Below are positions 36,377 to 45,709 of a stretch of 64,000 bases of DNA, one piece after another; the stretch's first letter is position 1, and each line of letters starts with the position of its first letter. Made by a program: the position numbers and the translations under genes. The notes below the pieces were generated by a model, which saw only the letters and a list, made by a program, of their open reading frames with translations, was not told the origin of the DNA and searched no databases. The DNA is taken from positions 215,176-279,175 of the forward strand of contig CAJIZA010000005.1 in NCBI GenBank assembly GCA_905181815.1, given 5' to 3'. Source of the DNA: an uncultured Planktomarina sp. (GTDB lineage: Bacteria; Pseudomonadota; Alphaproteobacteria; Rhodobacterales; Rhodobacteraceae).

Positions 36377-38024
36377 TCAAGATTTATTCCAGCCGTCTAC
36401 CAGTTGGGTGACATAGTCTGATGACGAAGTCGACGTATTGACCACTTTCTCCATGTCAGAAAATTGTCTTGTATATTGCGCCTGAAGGAGAGCCTCACGT
36501 TGGTCAATTTTAGTTAATCTTGCGTCTAAAGAAGAAACCCGCTCTTTGTACAGATCGACAGTGGCATCAAGATTTCCTGCAGTCGCAAGCGCATCAGAAA
36601 AGAAATTAAGCAATTTCGTTTTCGCACTTCGCCCAACATAGATTACCAGATCCCCAGGGGTCTCACTTGATGTTTGAAACAAAAATCCTGAGTAATCTGA
36701 TGTACTAAAGTTAAATTTACCAGAACCAGAACTAGAACTGGTTAGATCTTTTGCGGAGGTAGTTCCATGACTCAATTTATCGTTAGAATCTGTGAAAGTG
36801 TGCTTGCCTTCTGGAACAGTTGAGTCCGCTGCCGCATATACAAAGACATTCGGGTCACTCGCATAGGCCTTATCTTCTGTCAGTGCATCAAATTTTTCAG
36901 GGGAATTAGTATACGTGCGATCAAAACTTGTTTGATCAAACACATACGATCCATCCTTAGCCGTCTTTATTCCAAAATCTACAAAATAGATATTGTTATC
37001 ACCGAAACCTGCAATGGGTGCCGTCATAAAATTGGTAAGTTTTCTTTTTGCATTCCTAAGAAACGAACTGTGAGCTAACTCACCATTTTCGTCACCAACT
37101 TCATCAATGAAGCCAAGCGTGTTTAGATCAGATTTATAAGCATTAAGGTCTGCAACCAATGTTTCAACTGTTTTTTTAATATTTTCTGAAGTCTTTGTTA
37201 CCGTTATCGACTGAGGCTGAGTTCTTTTAGTTAAGAGCTCCACTTGGACGCCAGGAATTATATCTGTTATTTTGTTACTCGAACGCGAATAGTCTTGACC
37301 GTTAAATTCAAAAGTGGCGTCTACAGCCTGTTGGAAGAAGTCATCCGTCCCAGCCGCTTGCCAGTCTTCCATCCTGTACCTGCCGTTATTCGTCATCTTG
37401 AAAACCGTTTTTTGACTCCAGTCTCACTAGTCAAAACCACTGAATAGTTACTTGAGTTCGCGTCAACCTGTACGAGCTCCGCTTTTAGTCCTGTTATATT
37501 ATTCAACTTTCACGACTGCTGAGGACAACGTGTCTCCAGACAAAACAACATCTGCTAAACGTCTGGGGTCCGATTGCGTCCATCCACTGTCATGTTCACG
37601 TATTCGATCCAAATTCTATTGTTATGGTTTGATCTTGGATGTCCTACTCACGAGTAGTTTCGCCATCTGCTCGCCATATCTGTGGCTTAGCAATTTCAAC
37701 TTTTTCAAATGTATTAGCCCCCTCTTGAAGGAGAGCTTGGTCCACAACAGTGGAACGCATATAAGTGGAATTTGGTGACTGTTTAAGATCAAACCGGGAA
37801 CCCGAGCTCATCGAGTTTACGAGCGTCTGCGTCGCTGACATGCTTGATTTAAGTGTGCCCATACCTGAGATTGAAGTTTCTACCTTCTCTTTCTGGGCGG
37901 TTACAACTTCTTTTACCGGCACAATCGTGGCATCAACAATCGCATCAACAATTTCAGGAATATTATACCCTGAGCCACTCTTGTTAATCATGCTCACGTA
38001 GTCGTTACTAATCGTTTGGCTCAT
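36377..38024 (-). pseudogene. fliD: filament cap gene fliD, multiply broken
   Basis: The start (38024, after AGGAG) gives an N terminus of the FliD type (SGSGYNIPEIVDAIVDA, GTLKSSMSATQTLV) that hits TAG at 37644. The same frame continues DIQDQTITIEFGSNT to TGA at 37596; a second frame carries GWTQSDPRRLADVVLSGD to TAA at 37499; a third carries NITGLKAELVQVDANSSNY and VVLTSETGVK; a further shift in a T6 run near 37410 leads to the 339-codon C-terminal frame (DIIPGVQVELLTKR, LDARLTKIDQREALLQAQYTRQFSDMEKVV). All pieces are recognisable FliD in the correct order. One stop and at least three frameshifts make this a genuine pseudogene, not one sequencing slip. Confidence 0.88.
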
Positions 38025-38071
38025 AAAAACGCTCCTAATTAATAAACGACCAACTTAGCTAAAAACTTAGA

Positions 38072-39271
38072 TCAATACGAAATTTCAATTTCAATTCTGC
38101 GATTTTCTTCACGGCCCTCTGCAGTGACATTATCCGCAACAGGATCTGTTTCACCTTTACTGACTGCCGACATCCGGCCACCCGACACTAAACCTGTTTC
38201 CTCAATCGTCTGGACTACACTTGCAGCCCGCGCCGCAGCCAAATCCCAATTGTCCCGAAACTTCCCATTCGAAATTGGTACGTCATCCGTGTGGCCTGTA
38301 ACGGTGATCGTACTCTCAGGGCTCATTGCCGTGAGCGCAATGCGGTCTAGAATTGCCTGTGCATCGCCGGTTAAGTCCGCAGTCCCAGATGGGAATGCAC
38401 CACCAGCACCGACGGATATAAAGACGCTACCCTCGCGCTGCTCAATGTCGATCAATCCCTGGTCAATTTGCTCTTGTAGAGCCACAGTCAACTCTTCGGT
38501 GGCCTTAGAGGCATTCTGCAGCTTTTCACTTTCTTGCTCAGATGATCCACCCTGATCTGTTCCATTCTCGGGAAAGCTCTCCTCAAGGGATGCGGCTAAT
38601 TCTTGGAGTTCGGCCTCTAGGCCGCCAAATAGCACTTCACTTTCGGAGGCCCCAGCAGCCTGGCGAGCCTCAGCAAGTGCGTTCATCGTCTCCTGGATCA
38701 TACTTTTAATTTCTGCTGGATCCAATTCTTCCTTCGGAAAATTAATCACAACATTTTCGCCGAGGGTTTCTATTTGCACCTCCCCGCTATCAATAGCTTT
38801 TTTTAACTGCTTGGCCAATTCTGTAGCATCAAGGGATGCATCACTTTCGCCTCCAGCGCCATCAAAGTCAGAGTCCTTTTTCTTATCTGCCTCGCCGCCC
38901 TCAGGGGAATCTTCTAATTTGGTTTGCAACTCCAATTCAGGCTTTTGAAGTTCGGTCGTCTGTTGGCGGAGAGTTTCAGTGACAGCCGGAGTTGGGTTAG
39001 GGCTAAAGTTCAACGATATTACCGTCGTCCCCTTAGGTTGCTCTACGACTGGAACCACTTTCTGAACACCAAATGCCTCACGAAGTGAACCTGAAATTTG
39101 TTTAAATTTTGGAACGTTAAATTCGGCGAATGACAGGATAAGAACGAAGAAAGCCATCAACAATGTTGCCATATCAGCAAACGTTGCCATCCATGCAGGC
39201 GCACCGGGTGGAGGGCACTTAGGGCAATCCGGTTCGTCCTGTTCTTCGTCGTTGAGAGCTTCTTCAGCCAT
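38072..39271 (-). CDS. motB: stator protein MotB (PomB-like)
   Basis: Peptidoglycan-anchoring stator subunit, 399 residues. The N terminus CPKCPPPGAPAWMATFADMATLLMAFFVL has the ion-binding aspartate at about residue 33 in a single membrane helix and resembles PomB (CxCPPPG..WM.TFADLM). A long acidic linker (residues about 85-260) precedes an OmpA-like domain with TVTGHTDDVPISNGKFRDNWDLAAARAASVV (key motif TGHTDDVPIS). PomB-like ends suggest sodium as the coupling ion, an inference. ATG 20 bp after motA. Confidence 0.93.
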   Translation of the reverse strand: MAEEALNDEEQDEPDCPKCPPPGAPAWMATFADMATLLMAFFVLILSFAEFNVPKFKQISGSLREAFGVQKVVPVVEQPKGTTVISLNFSPNPTPAVTETLRQQTTELQKPELELQTKLEDSPEGGEADKKKDSDFDGAGGESDASLDATELAKQLKKAIDSGEVQIETLGENVVINFPKEELDPAEIKSMIQETMNALAEARQAAGASESEVLFGGLEAELQELAASLEESFPENGTDQGGSSEQESEKLQNASKATEELTVALQEQIDQGLIDIEQREGSVFISVGAGGAFPSGTADLTGDAQAILDRIALTAMSPESTITVTGHTDDVPISNGKFRDNWDLAAARAASVVQTIEETGLVSGGRMSAVSKGETDPVADNVTAEGREENRRIEIEISY

Positions 39272-39291
39272 AATAAATCAACTCACCTTTA

Positions 39292-40056
39292 CTATGCCGC
39301 GACTTCAAATTTGGCTTGAAGCTTAGGTGGTAATGTGGCTGCCATTTGGTCTTGAATGTTTCTAGGGCTATCGCTTCGAGCAATGCCGCGCAAACCTTCT
39401 AATACGAACTGGCGATAGCTAATCTCAAATTCGGTAAAGCCCTCTAATTTTTTTGCCATTGGCATGAACATCACATTAGCGACAAAGGCGCCGTAAAGTG
39501 TTGTCAAAAGGGCAACGGCCATGGCTGGACCAATTGATTTAGGGTCGCCCATGTTACCCAGCATCAAAACCAGACCAATAAGAGTACCGATCATGCCCAT
39601 AGCTGGAGCGATATCAACCCAGCTAGTCACGCACCCAGTTGTAGCCGCATGCCTGCCTTTCATGGACGTGATTTCGGCATTCATTTGTTTAATCAGCTTC
39701 TGCTCGTCAGCTCCATCCACCAACATTTGCATGCCTTTTTCAAAGAACCTGTCCGGGACCGGCTGGCCTTCCAATGCCATCATTCCGTCTTTCCGAGCCA
39801 TACCCGCAAGCTCAACCATACGCTCGACAGTTTCATCAAGTTTTGGCAAGCCAGGCTTGAAACACTTTCCCATAGCCTTGAAACTGGCCAAAAAGGTTGG
39901 CATCGGCGCGGTGTACATAACCGCAAAGAACGAGCCACCAAACACAATCAAAATGGACTGGTTATCCACAAAGGGCGCAACACCACCCCCCGCAATCATC
40001 GCGGCTAAAATCATCCCAACGGCACCGATAAAACCAAGAATGGCTGCAATATCCAT
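39292..40056 (-). CDS. motA: stator protein MotA (PomA-like)
   Basis: 254 residues with four membrane helices, the length of PomA rather than the 295 of enteric MotA. Motifs: AILGFIGAVGMILAAMI, DNQSILIVFGGSFFAV, the cytoplasmic loop with ARKDGMMALE, and the ion-channel helices DIAPAMGMIGTLIGLVLML and AVALLTTLYGAFVANVMFMP. Start follows AAGGAGA. A weak TGGTAC-N5-TTGTA box near 40087-40102 could be a poor sigma-54 site. motB follows. Confidence 0.95.
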   Translation of the reverse strand: MDIAAILGFIGAVGMILAAMIAGGGVAPFVDNQSILIVFGGSFFAVMYTAPMPTFLASFKAMGKCFKPGLPKLDETVERMVELAGMARKDGMMALEGQPVPDRFFEKGMQMLVDGADEQKLIKQMNAEITSMKGRHAATTGCVTSWVDIAPAMGMIGTLIGLVLMLGNMGDPKSIGPAMAVALLTTLYGAFVANVMFMPMAKKLEGFTEFEISYRQFVLEGLRGIARSDSPRNIQDQMAATLPPKLQAKFEVAA

Positions 40057-40175
40057 GTTAGAGTCTCCTTATCCACTTCCGAGTATACAAGATTTGTACC
40101 ATTCTATATAAGTCTTATGAAAATAAATAACCAGACAGCTGTAAGGTTCTCCAGTTCACGTTAGAAAGTATAGCA

Positions 40176-40700
40176 ATGTACAAATATTTTATTAGCTTCG
40201 TTGTTTTATCAATCTACCTTACCAGCCAAGCTTCTGCTCAATTCATGGCAAGGCAACATACTGTAAAAGATCTACAATCAGGCACAACTTGGCTTCGCTG
40301 TTCGGTTGGGCAAGCATGGGATCCAACACTCAACACATGTACTGGCGACATTGTTAAACTTGACCATATTCAAATTAAGTACGCCATAAGCGAAGCAAAA
40401 CGACAGCTAGGAGGCAACTGGAGACTGCCGACCCTTCAAGAGCTAGAGAGCCTGGTTTGCGAGGAGTGCTCGCCACCTAAAGTAAACTCGAAATATTTCC
40501 CTAATATATCTCCTGAAGCTTACTGGAGCGGTGATAAAAATGCGCTCAACTCCAAAATGTTCTGGTCAGTGAATTTCATGACGGGCCACTCATACTCAAG
40601 ATTTTTTCCATACCAATCTTCTACCAGTTTTGCTGGTATCCGCAGATTAATAACCGTTCTTCATTTATTTGTTATGCAAGGCTCACTAAAGTCAAAATAA
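40176..40700 (+). CDS. exported DUF1566 (Lcl-type) protein, possibly frameshifted at its end
   Basis: 174 residues with a signal peptide (FVVLSIYLTSQASA) and the DUF1566/Lcl pattern: HTVKDLQSGTTWLRCSVGQAWD, GGNWRLPTLQELESLV, PEAYWSGDKN and FWSVNFMTGHSYSRFFPYQS. These usually end with a short YVRLVR-type strand. The current frame instead ends QSSTSFAGIRRL..., while the next frame reads LLPVLLVSAD and a stop at 40650, a good match; a one-base indel near 40616-40621 is suspected. It would also remove the overlap with the convergent gene. Function unknown; it is on the opposite strand to the motor genes. Confidence 0.65.
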   Translation: MYKYFISFVVLSIYLTSQASAQFMARQHTVKDLQSGTTWLRCSVGQAWDPTLNTCTGDIVKLDHIQIKYAISEAKRQLGGNWRLPTLQELESLVCEECSPPKVNSKYFPNISPEAYWSGDKNALNSKMFWSVNFMTGHSYSRFFPYQSSTSFAGIRRLITVLHLFVMQGSLKSK

Positions 40701-41249
40701 TTACAAAACCACAGACAACTGCCGCTGAGATTTCCATCACCTGTGCCTTAGCATTTTTAACATTTGCCAAATACGAAGTTCGAATTTTTTCTACACGATC
40801 ATTATATATTTGAGTTGCAATTTGATACGCATTTATCATGTCTGAGCCTAAGTCTGACAACTGCTGACCTAGCGCCTCTTCCGATATGGACGACTTTATA
40901 ATTTGTTCAATTTCTTCCAAACTTGCAGACGTAAGATTTACAGACTTAGGCACTGGAACTCCCCTAAATAAGAGAAACCCATTTTCAGGATAAACTGCTG
41001 GGAGAGGGTTGACTGGCACTGAGTTCGAAAAGTAGCCAAAACAATTTAACTCGTCAGTTGTAAAAAATCTATTTGGTAATTCATAACTAGAAATCTGTTG
41101 TTCGTTTATAGCTACTAAAGTGTCTACCATCTTTATTGCAAAATCAGATTCAAATTTTTGTTGCTCTTGCTCGGAGCGGGTTTCAACTTCACCTTCAGCG
41201 ACCGCGTCCTCTGAAGCGCATCTAAAGGTTGTTCCACTTCTTCAGCCAT
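40672..41249 (-). pseudogene. tail-anchored membrane protein gene with an early frameshift
   Basis: The ribosome site GGGAGG leads into ATG at 41249 and MAEEVEQPLD. This frame soon stops, but after one missing base at 41211-41222 the next frame runs SEDAVAEGEVETRSEQEQQKF...DFAIKMVDTLVAINEQQ and on to a C-terminal membrane helix (MEISAAVVCGFVIILTLVSLA). No ATG, GTG or TTG exists in this second frame before 41130, so the intended gene was about 190 residues. The acidic Glu/Gln-rich N terminus, helical middle (SLEEIEQIIKSSISEEALGQQ, NAYQIATQIYNDRVEKIRTSY) and single C-terminal helix match no family that I know. It lies downstream of the flagellin gene. Confidence 0.65.
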
Positions 41250-41311
41250 AGATTATGCCTCCCGCCAGAATACTATTCTATATTGAGTTTAAGGCAAGAA
41301 AAAGCGGCCAG

Positions 41312-41340
41312 AATTGTGTTTTGGCCGCTTAAACTTTTTC
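41312..41340 (-). terminator. rho-independent terminator of the flagellin gene
   Basis: AAGCGGCCA (41312-41320) pairs perfectly with TGGCCGCTT (41332-41340), an 11-base loop between; read on the minus strand the stem is followed by TTTCTT. It lies 30 bp after the flagellin stop. Confidence 0.88.
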
Positions 41341-41369
41341 AATTTTGGTATCTCAGACACGTGTCTAAT

Positions 41370-42220
41370 CTAGGATTGGATCAATGCCAGCATTCCCTGG
41401 CCCTGTGCGTTAGCCTGCGCAAGCATCGCCGTACCAGCTTGAGCAAGAATTTGCCCCTTGGCCAACTCAGTTGTCTCACCAGCAAAATCTACATCCATCT
41501 TTGAAGAAATATCTAACTGATAGCCAGCTGACAAACTGCTCATGTGAGTCATGGTGTTTGTTACAGTGTTGAATAATGCACCAGCTTCAACTGCCATTGC
41601 ATCTACAGTTGTCTTAAGCGATTTAAGAGCAGTTACGACATTAGCGCTAGTAGGAAGATCAGCACCAGCTCGAGCGATATCAGCACCTGTTAATGCGTTG
41701 GTAACCGGGGTGGATGCGGTGTCGGTGATAGTAGGTATCGCAAAGGCGGTTAATTCCACGGCGATGGTACCCGCATTTCGGCCAAACCCTACAGTCACGC
41801 CTGTACCATCGGTCAGGGTATTGCCCTTCCACTTGGCATCGGTCGCAATTCTTGTCATCTCAGTAAATAGAGTATCAGCTTCTGCATCTATTGCGGCTCT
41901 GTCTTCTGTGGTTGCAAAACCATTAGTACCAGCAGCGTACAATTCTTCTAACCGCACTACAATATCATTCAATTGCGACACATCGTTATTTAACATCTCA
42001 ACGGCCTGTAAAGCTTCAGTGCCATTTTTCAAACCAACCTTGAGGCTAGCCGCCTCAGCCATCGTACCATATGCAACGGCCTTTGTACCGTAGCATCACC
42101 TGGCGATATATTTTGCTTGCCACTAGCCAACCTCTGCATACTCATGGAAACTTTCTCAGAATTTTGGTTCAATGAGTTTTGCACTCGGTAGAATGCACCA
42201 CCTGCGTTAATCGATGTCAT
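41370..42220 (-). pseudogene. fliC: flagellin gene with a single frameshift
   Basis: ATG at 42220 with AGGAG starts TSINAGGAFYRVQNSLNQNSEK, MSMQRLASGKQNISPGD, the flagellin N-terminal helix. At about 42088 the frame shifts; the next frame continues GTKAVAYGTMAEAASLKVGL, VEMLNNDVSQLNDIVVRLEEL, GFATTEDRAAIDAEADTLFTEM and the C-terminal LAKGQILAQAGTAMLAQANAQGQGMLALIQS. One G missing (ACGG for ACGGG) restores ...ATGTKAVAYG. The full protein would be about 283 residues, a short flagellin with a small central domain. As written it cannot be made. A sigma-28 promoter upstream and a strong terminator downstream mark it as a late gene. Confidence 0.9.
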
Positions 42221-42263
42221 GATATACTCCTTTTTCATTCGAGCTATTAAGCCCTCAGGTAGT

Positions 42264-42290
42264 TTAACGTCTGACGTCAATAAAAGTTTA
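42264..42290 (-). promoter_or_regulatory. sigma-28 (FliA) promoter of flagellin
   Basis: Minus strand TAAACTTT, 11-base spacer, GACGTTAA, against consensus TAAAGTTT-N11-GCCGATAA: 7 of 8 and 6 of 8 positions, exact spacing, 44 bp before the start codon. Confidence 0.72.
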
Positions 42291-42410
42291 GAAATGGATT
42301 CTTTGGATACCTAAATACATGTCAAAATTCTGACATTGAACAGGTGTCAAATTGATTTTTTGGCATCTCTACAAGACGCTGCTAATCTTAGTTTCCAAAG
42401 GAGATGAGCA

Positions 42411-43874
42411 ATGAAACTTGATTTCAGCATTAACATGGGACAGCGTCAGGGGCTGACGCTCACGGCTCAAGTACAGCAAGCGATTAAGTTGCTACAAATG
42501 ACGAACCTAGAGGTCAACGAATACATAGAAGAGAACTTCGCTGTTAATCCCTTTGTCGAATTGAATGATAAAATTGCTCGCGAAAAAAATTCAAGCGCAA
42601 GTGATGCAAGAGCTGAAACTCTCTCAACTGCAAAAGCATTAGAAGATAAGCCTTTTGGCACGGAAAAACAAAAAACAAAAACCGAAATAGAGAACCAATT
42701 TGAAACTGGAGACAGCTTTAAAACTAAGAGTACTGTGTCAAAAGAACAAAGCGATTTTGATCCTGTGCAGTTATTAAAATCACATGATAAATCACTATAT
42801 GTACACTGCGGGGACTACATAGAGAGCCTGGGTTTCACTCAGCAAGAGCAAATTGTAGCCTACAAATTTTTAGAGGAATTGGAGCCCACTGGCTGGGTGG
42901 ATGTGACTGCGAAAAATGTGGCCAGCCAGACTTTGGTAGACCTGAACGTCGTTGAGGATGTGCTAGACACCTTACAGACGATCGAGCCTGCTGGTTTGTT
43001 TGCAAGAACTTTGGCGGAGTGCCTGACGCTACAGGCCAAAGATAAGGCACTGCTGGACGAGACACTCGAAAATATTTTAGACAATTTGCATCTACTGGGC
43101 AGTGGTAAATTTGATTTACTTAAACGTCGCTGCGGCTGCAGTGACGCAGAACTTGCCGAAAAATTAAGAGTGATTAAAAGCTTCGACCCCAAGCCCGGCC
43201 TTCAATTTTCTTCAGAGGCAATCAACATACGAGAGCCAGACTTGAAGATTACAAAAAAGGATGACGGCTGGCTAGTTACACTCAACAAGTCCACACTTCC
43301 AAGCGTTGTCATTGACAAGACATATGCAAAAACTGTTCGAAAATCCAAAATGGACGCTGAACAAAAAGAATTCATTAAAGAAAAAATAGCTGAGGCAAAT
43401 TGGTTAAAAAATGCTTTGCAAAAACGAAACGACACGATGCTTCGCGTAGGCGCTGAGATTGCGAAAAGACAAACAGCGTTTCTAGAGAAAGGGCCGAGCT
43501 ATATTCAGCCCATGATCCTACGTGATGTTGCTGAAGCGGTTGACATGCATGAGAGCACAATCAGTCGGGTAACCACGGGGTCTCTCATGGAAACCCCGCA
43601 GGGCACTCTAGAACTGAAAGCTTTTTTCAGCGTTAGTTTGCAGCTGAATGACGACCAGAGCTCACAATCTTCGGCCGCAGTAAAGTTCAAAATTAGAAAA
43701 TTAATTGACAACGAACAACCACAAAGCCCGATAAGCGACGATGAAATCGTAGAAACCCTAAAGTCCAGCGGCATAAACGTGGCCCGCCGCACAGTTGCAA
43801 AATATAGAAAAGTACAAAACATTCCAGCTTCATTCATGCGTAAACGTCAGAATACATTATCCGGAATGCTGTAA
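42411..43874 (+). CDS. rpoN: RNA polymerase sigma-54 factor (flagellar RpoN2)
   Basis: 487 residues. Region I is glutamine/leucine rich (GQRQGLTLTAQVQQAIKLLQM), the core-binding and HTH parts follow (FDPKPGLQFS, ILRDVAEAVDMHESTISRVTTGSLMETPQGTLELKAFF; key motif MHESTISRVTTG), and the RpoN box reads ARRTVAKYRK. It recognises the -24/-12 promoters that precede most operons here. A dedicated flagellar RpoN copy within the island parallels RpoN2 of R. sphaeroides Fla1. AAAGGAGATGAGCA precedes ATG. No clear sigma-54 site was found before it. Confidence 0.95.
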   Translation: MKLDFSINMGQRQGLTLTAQVQQAIKLLQMTNLEVNEYIEENFAVNPFVELNDKIAREKNSSASDARAETLSTAKALEDKPFGTEKQKTKTEIENQFETGDSFKTKSTVSKEQSDFDPVQLLKSHDKSLYVHCGDYIESLGFTQQEQIVAYKFLEELEPTGWVDVTAKNVASQTLVDLNVVEDVLDTLQTIEPAGLFARTLAECLTLQAKDKALLDETLENILDNLHLLGSGKFDLLKRRCGCSDAELAEKLRVIKSFDPKPGLQFSSEAINIREPDLKITKKDDGWLVTLNKSTLPSVVIDKTYAKTVRKSKMDAEQKEFIKEKIAEANWLKNALQKRNDTMLRVGAEIAKRQTAFLEKGPSYIQPMILRDVAEAVDMHESTISRVTTGSLMETPQGTLELKAFFSVSLQLNDDQSSQSSAAVKFKIRKLIDNEQPQSPISDDEIVETLKSSGINVARRTVAKYRKVQNIPASFMRKRQNTLSGML

Positions 43875-44085
43875 TAAATTTATTGAAAAATCGCTTAGCA
43901 AAAACTCGACGTATATTGACTGACCTCAATGAACCGGCGTTCATAAGTGTTCATGTTTTTAGGGATCGCGCCTATATTAGTTGCACTGGCTCCCTAAAAT
44001 TTACCAAGCATACAGCTGCAAAAACTTGAAACAAAATGATGAAAAAGAGACGCACTGCGCGCCTTAATCTTTCACGTCCAATATT

Positions 44086-44898
44086 TTAAGAACTTGAGTC
44101 TTCTATTTCTTTTGCAATAGTTTTCTTAACATCAACACGTTTTTTTATGACGTTCTTTTCATACCTGATCTTATTTTTTGGGTCTATTCTTTTAACCAAC
44201 AAACTAACATCTTGCTCACTGGTGCCTGCAATAGTCATGTAATGGTATTTATCGTCAAACATAGTAAATGAACGCATCAAATTATTTTGGGCACGGTTGA
44301 TATAAATTGCTAGAACTATCGCAGTAGCAATAAACAAGTAGATATGAATAACAAAGGTGATCAGATATACCACTGACACAGCAGCGAGTGGTGGAAAAAG
44401 TCTATACTTCAGCAACCATAGTGGTGGGATCATCCAAGCCAGCGGATCTGGAGAGAAACTTAAAATATCACATTTCCCTTTTCGGTCCCTATAAATTTCA
44501 TAGTTTTCATAGCTCTGAAAATCGCCGAACGTATGTTTTTTGAACGCTTCCAGCACAAATTCCGTTTCGTTTTCAGTGGCGTATCCAAATGCACTTTTAA
44601 TAGGGTGATCAATAAGAATATCGAACACTACGCCGTCACGATAGAACGTCAAAAGCCACTTAGATTCTTCATTATGCTCTTGAAGGAAAGTACTTCTCAA
44701 TCGCTGCGGACCATCCAAGTATGGCTTACCGTCAATCGCAATTAGAATGTCATTTTCTTCTAGCCGTTTGACATAATCTTGGACAGTTATTCCACCGGTT
44801 GCAATCTTGAGCAGGAAGCCCTGCATGTCCGCCTCGTTTTCTACAACCTCATCGGTGTCATCAATCTGCTCACCGCCTCTATTTACCTCCTCACTCAT
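44086..44898 (-). CDS. membrane protein with PDZ-like domain, last gene of the fliK-flhB operon
   Basis: 270 residues not assigned to a known family. Residues 25-100 look PDZ-like: GFLLKIATGGITVQDYVKRLEENDILIAIDGKPYLDG (key motif LEENDILIAIDGKP) and WLLTFYRDGVVFDILI. Two hydrophobic helices follow at about residues 165-215 (FPPLAAVSVVYLITFVIHIYL, FIATAIVLAIYI), then a basic cytoplasmic-looking tail. The ATG overlaps the preceding MotF-like gene by 8 bp, so it belongs to the same operon. A motor- or stator-associated role is possible from location only. Confidence 0.6.
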   Translation of the reverse strand: MSEEVNRGGEQIDDTDEVVENEADMQGFLLKIATGGITVQDYVKRLEENDILIAIDGKPYLDGPQRLRSTFLQEHNEESKWLLTFYRDGVVFDILIDHPIKSAFGYATENETEFVLEAFKKHTFGDFQSYENYEIYRDRKGKCDILSFSPDPLAWMIPPLWLLKYRLFPPLAAVSVVYLITFVIHIYLFIATAIVLAIYINRAQNNLMRSFTMFDDKYHYMTIAGTSEQDVSLLVKRIDPKNKIRYEKNVIKKRVDVKKTIAKEIEDSSS

Positions 44899-45706
44899 GG
44901 GAATTTAAGAGGATTGGGGCAGCGGGCTTCCGCGTCACTTTTTTAGCAATTGCTTTTTTCTTAGCTGCGACTTTTGCTGTTTGGTTCATCTCAAAAATTT
45001 TGGCTACCAGGTCTTTTTGTAACATGATCAATTGATCAACTTTGTTTTCAAGAGCCTGAAACTGCTTGTACGTTACAATACTATCACCCACGTTTTCATC
45101 ACCCTCTTTTGAAGTGTCTGCCTGAACAAAAAATTTCTCCATGTTTGACATCTGTTGGGCCAGCTGGCTTTGGGTTTGCTGAGTTCTTGATTCAATACTC
45201 TCCAGTGTGGTCGTCGCGAATTGCTGTATCAGTCCCTGTACTTCCTGAATGGTGAGCTTCACCGCCTTGGAATATTTCACTTCAGCACCTGTAATGTCAT
45301 CTATGGATTGCTTCGCAGCAGCCTCGAGATCAACAAGAGTTGATTTGATCTGTTCTTGATTTTTAGTATTGGATTCAATTAGCTGAATGGATTTGTCTAA
45401 TTTAGCGACATTCTCAGTAAAAATAGCTAATGCTTCGATCGAAACATTTGAATTAGTTTTCAATGTTCCGAGGGCCTTGTAGTACATCAATGAGGCAGCG
45501 CCCAGAGACACAAGACCAGCTACAATTGAACTTATAAAAACAATCATTACTGAATTGTAGATTCTTTTAGCTTGGATATTTACAACCTCAAATTGCTCTC
45601 TGAGGTTATGAAACTCTTCAGTTACTCCAGCCGCAGTATCCGCAGCGTCCAATGCAACTTGAATACTATCCTGAATATTATCTTTTTCTGTTGTTTTAGC
45701 TGCCAT
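44891..45706 (-). CDS. bitopic coiled-coil membrane protein, MotF-like
   Basis: 271 residues: a short N-terminal cytoplasmic part, one membrane helix (SVMIVFISSIVAGLVSLGAASLMYY, about residues 51-75; key motif IVFISSIVAGLVSL), then a long helical domain with heptad-like stretches (LIESNTKNQEQIKSTLVDLE, TQQTQSQLAQQMSNMEKFF) and a Lys/Ala-rich tail. MotF of R. sphaeroides Fla1 is a bitopic membrane protein needed for motor rotation; similar topology and the flhB-operon setting make this a candidate, but I cannot confirm homology. Overlaps the next gene by 8 bp. Confidence 0.5.
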   Translation of the reverse strand: MAAKTTEKDNIQDSIQVALDAADTAAGVTEEFHNLREQFEVVNIQAKRIYNSVMIVFISSIVAGLVSLGAASLMYYKALGTLKTNSNVSIEALAIFTENVAKLDKSIQLIESNTKNQEQIKSTLVDLEAAAKQSIDDITGAEVKYSKAVKLTIQEVQGLIQQFATTTLESIESRTQQTQSQLAQQMSNMEKFFVQADTSKEGDENVGDSIVTYKQFQALENKVDQLIMLQKDLVAKIFEMNQTAKVAAKKKAIAKKVTRKPAAPILLNSHE

Positions 45707-45709
45707 CTA

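Noticed and set aside
40087-40102. TGGTAC-N5-TTGTA before motA as a sigma-54 promoter
   Set aside because: Both the -24 and -12 boxes deviate (GT instead of GC); too weak to list as a feature.
39521-40111. 196-codon plus-strand frame opposite motA
   Set aside because: Mirror of the conserved membrane helices of motA; no family features of its own.
42340-42365. TGGCAT box upstream of rpoN as a sigma-54 promoter
   Set aside because: The -12 GC is absent at the required spacing, so I do not call it.
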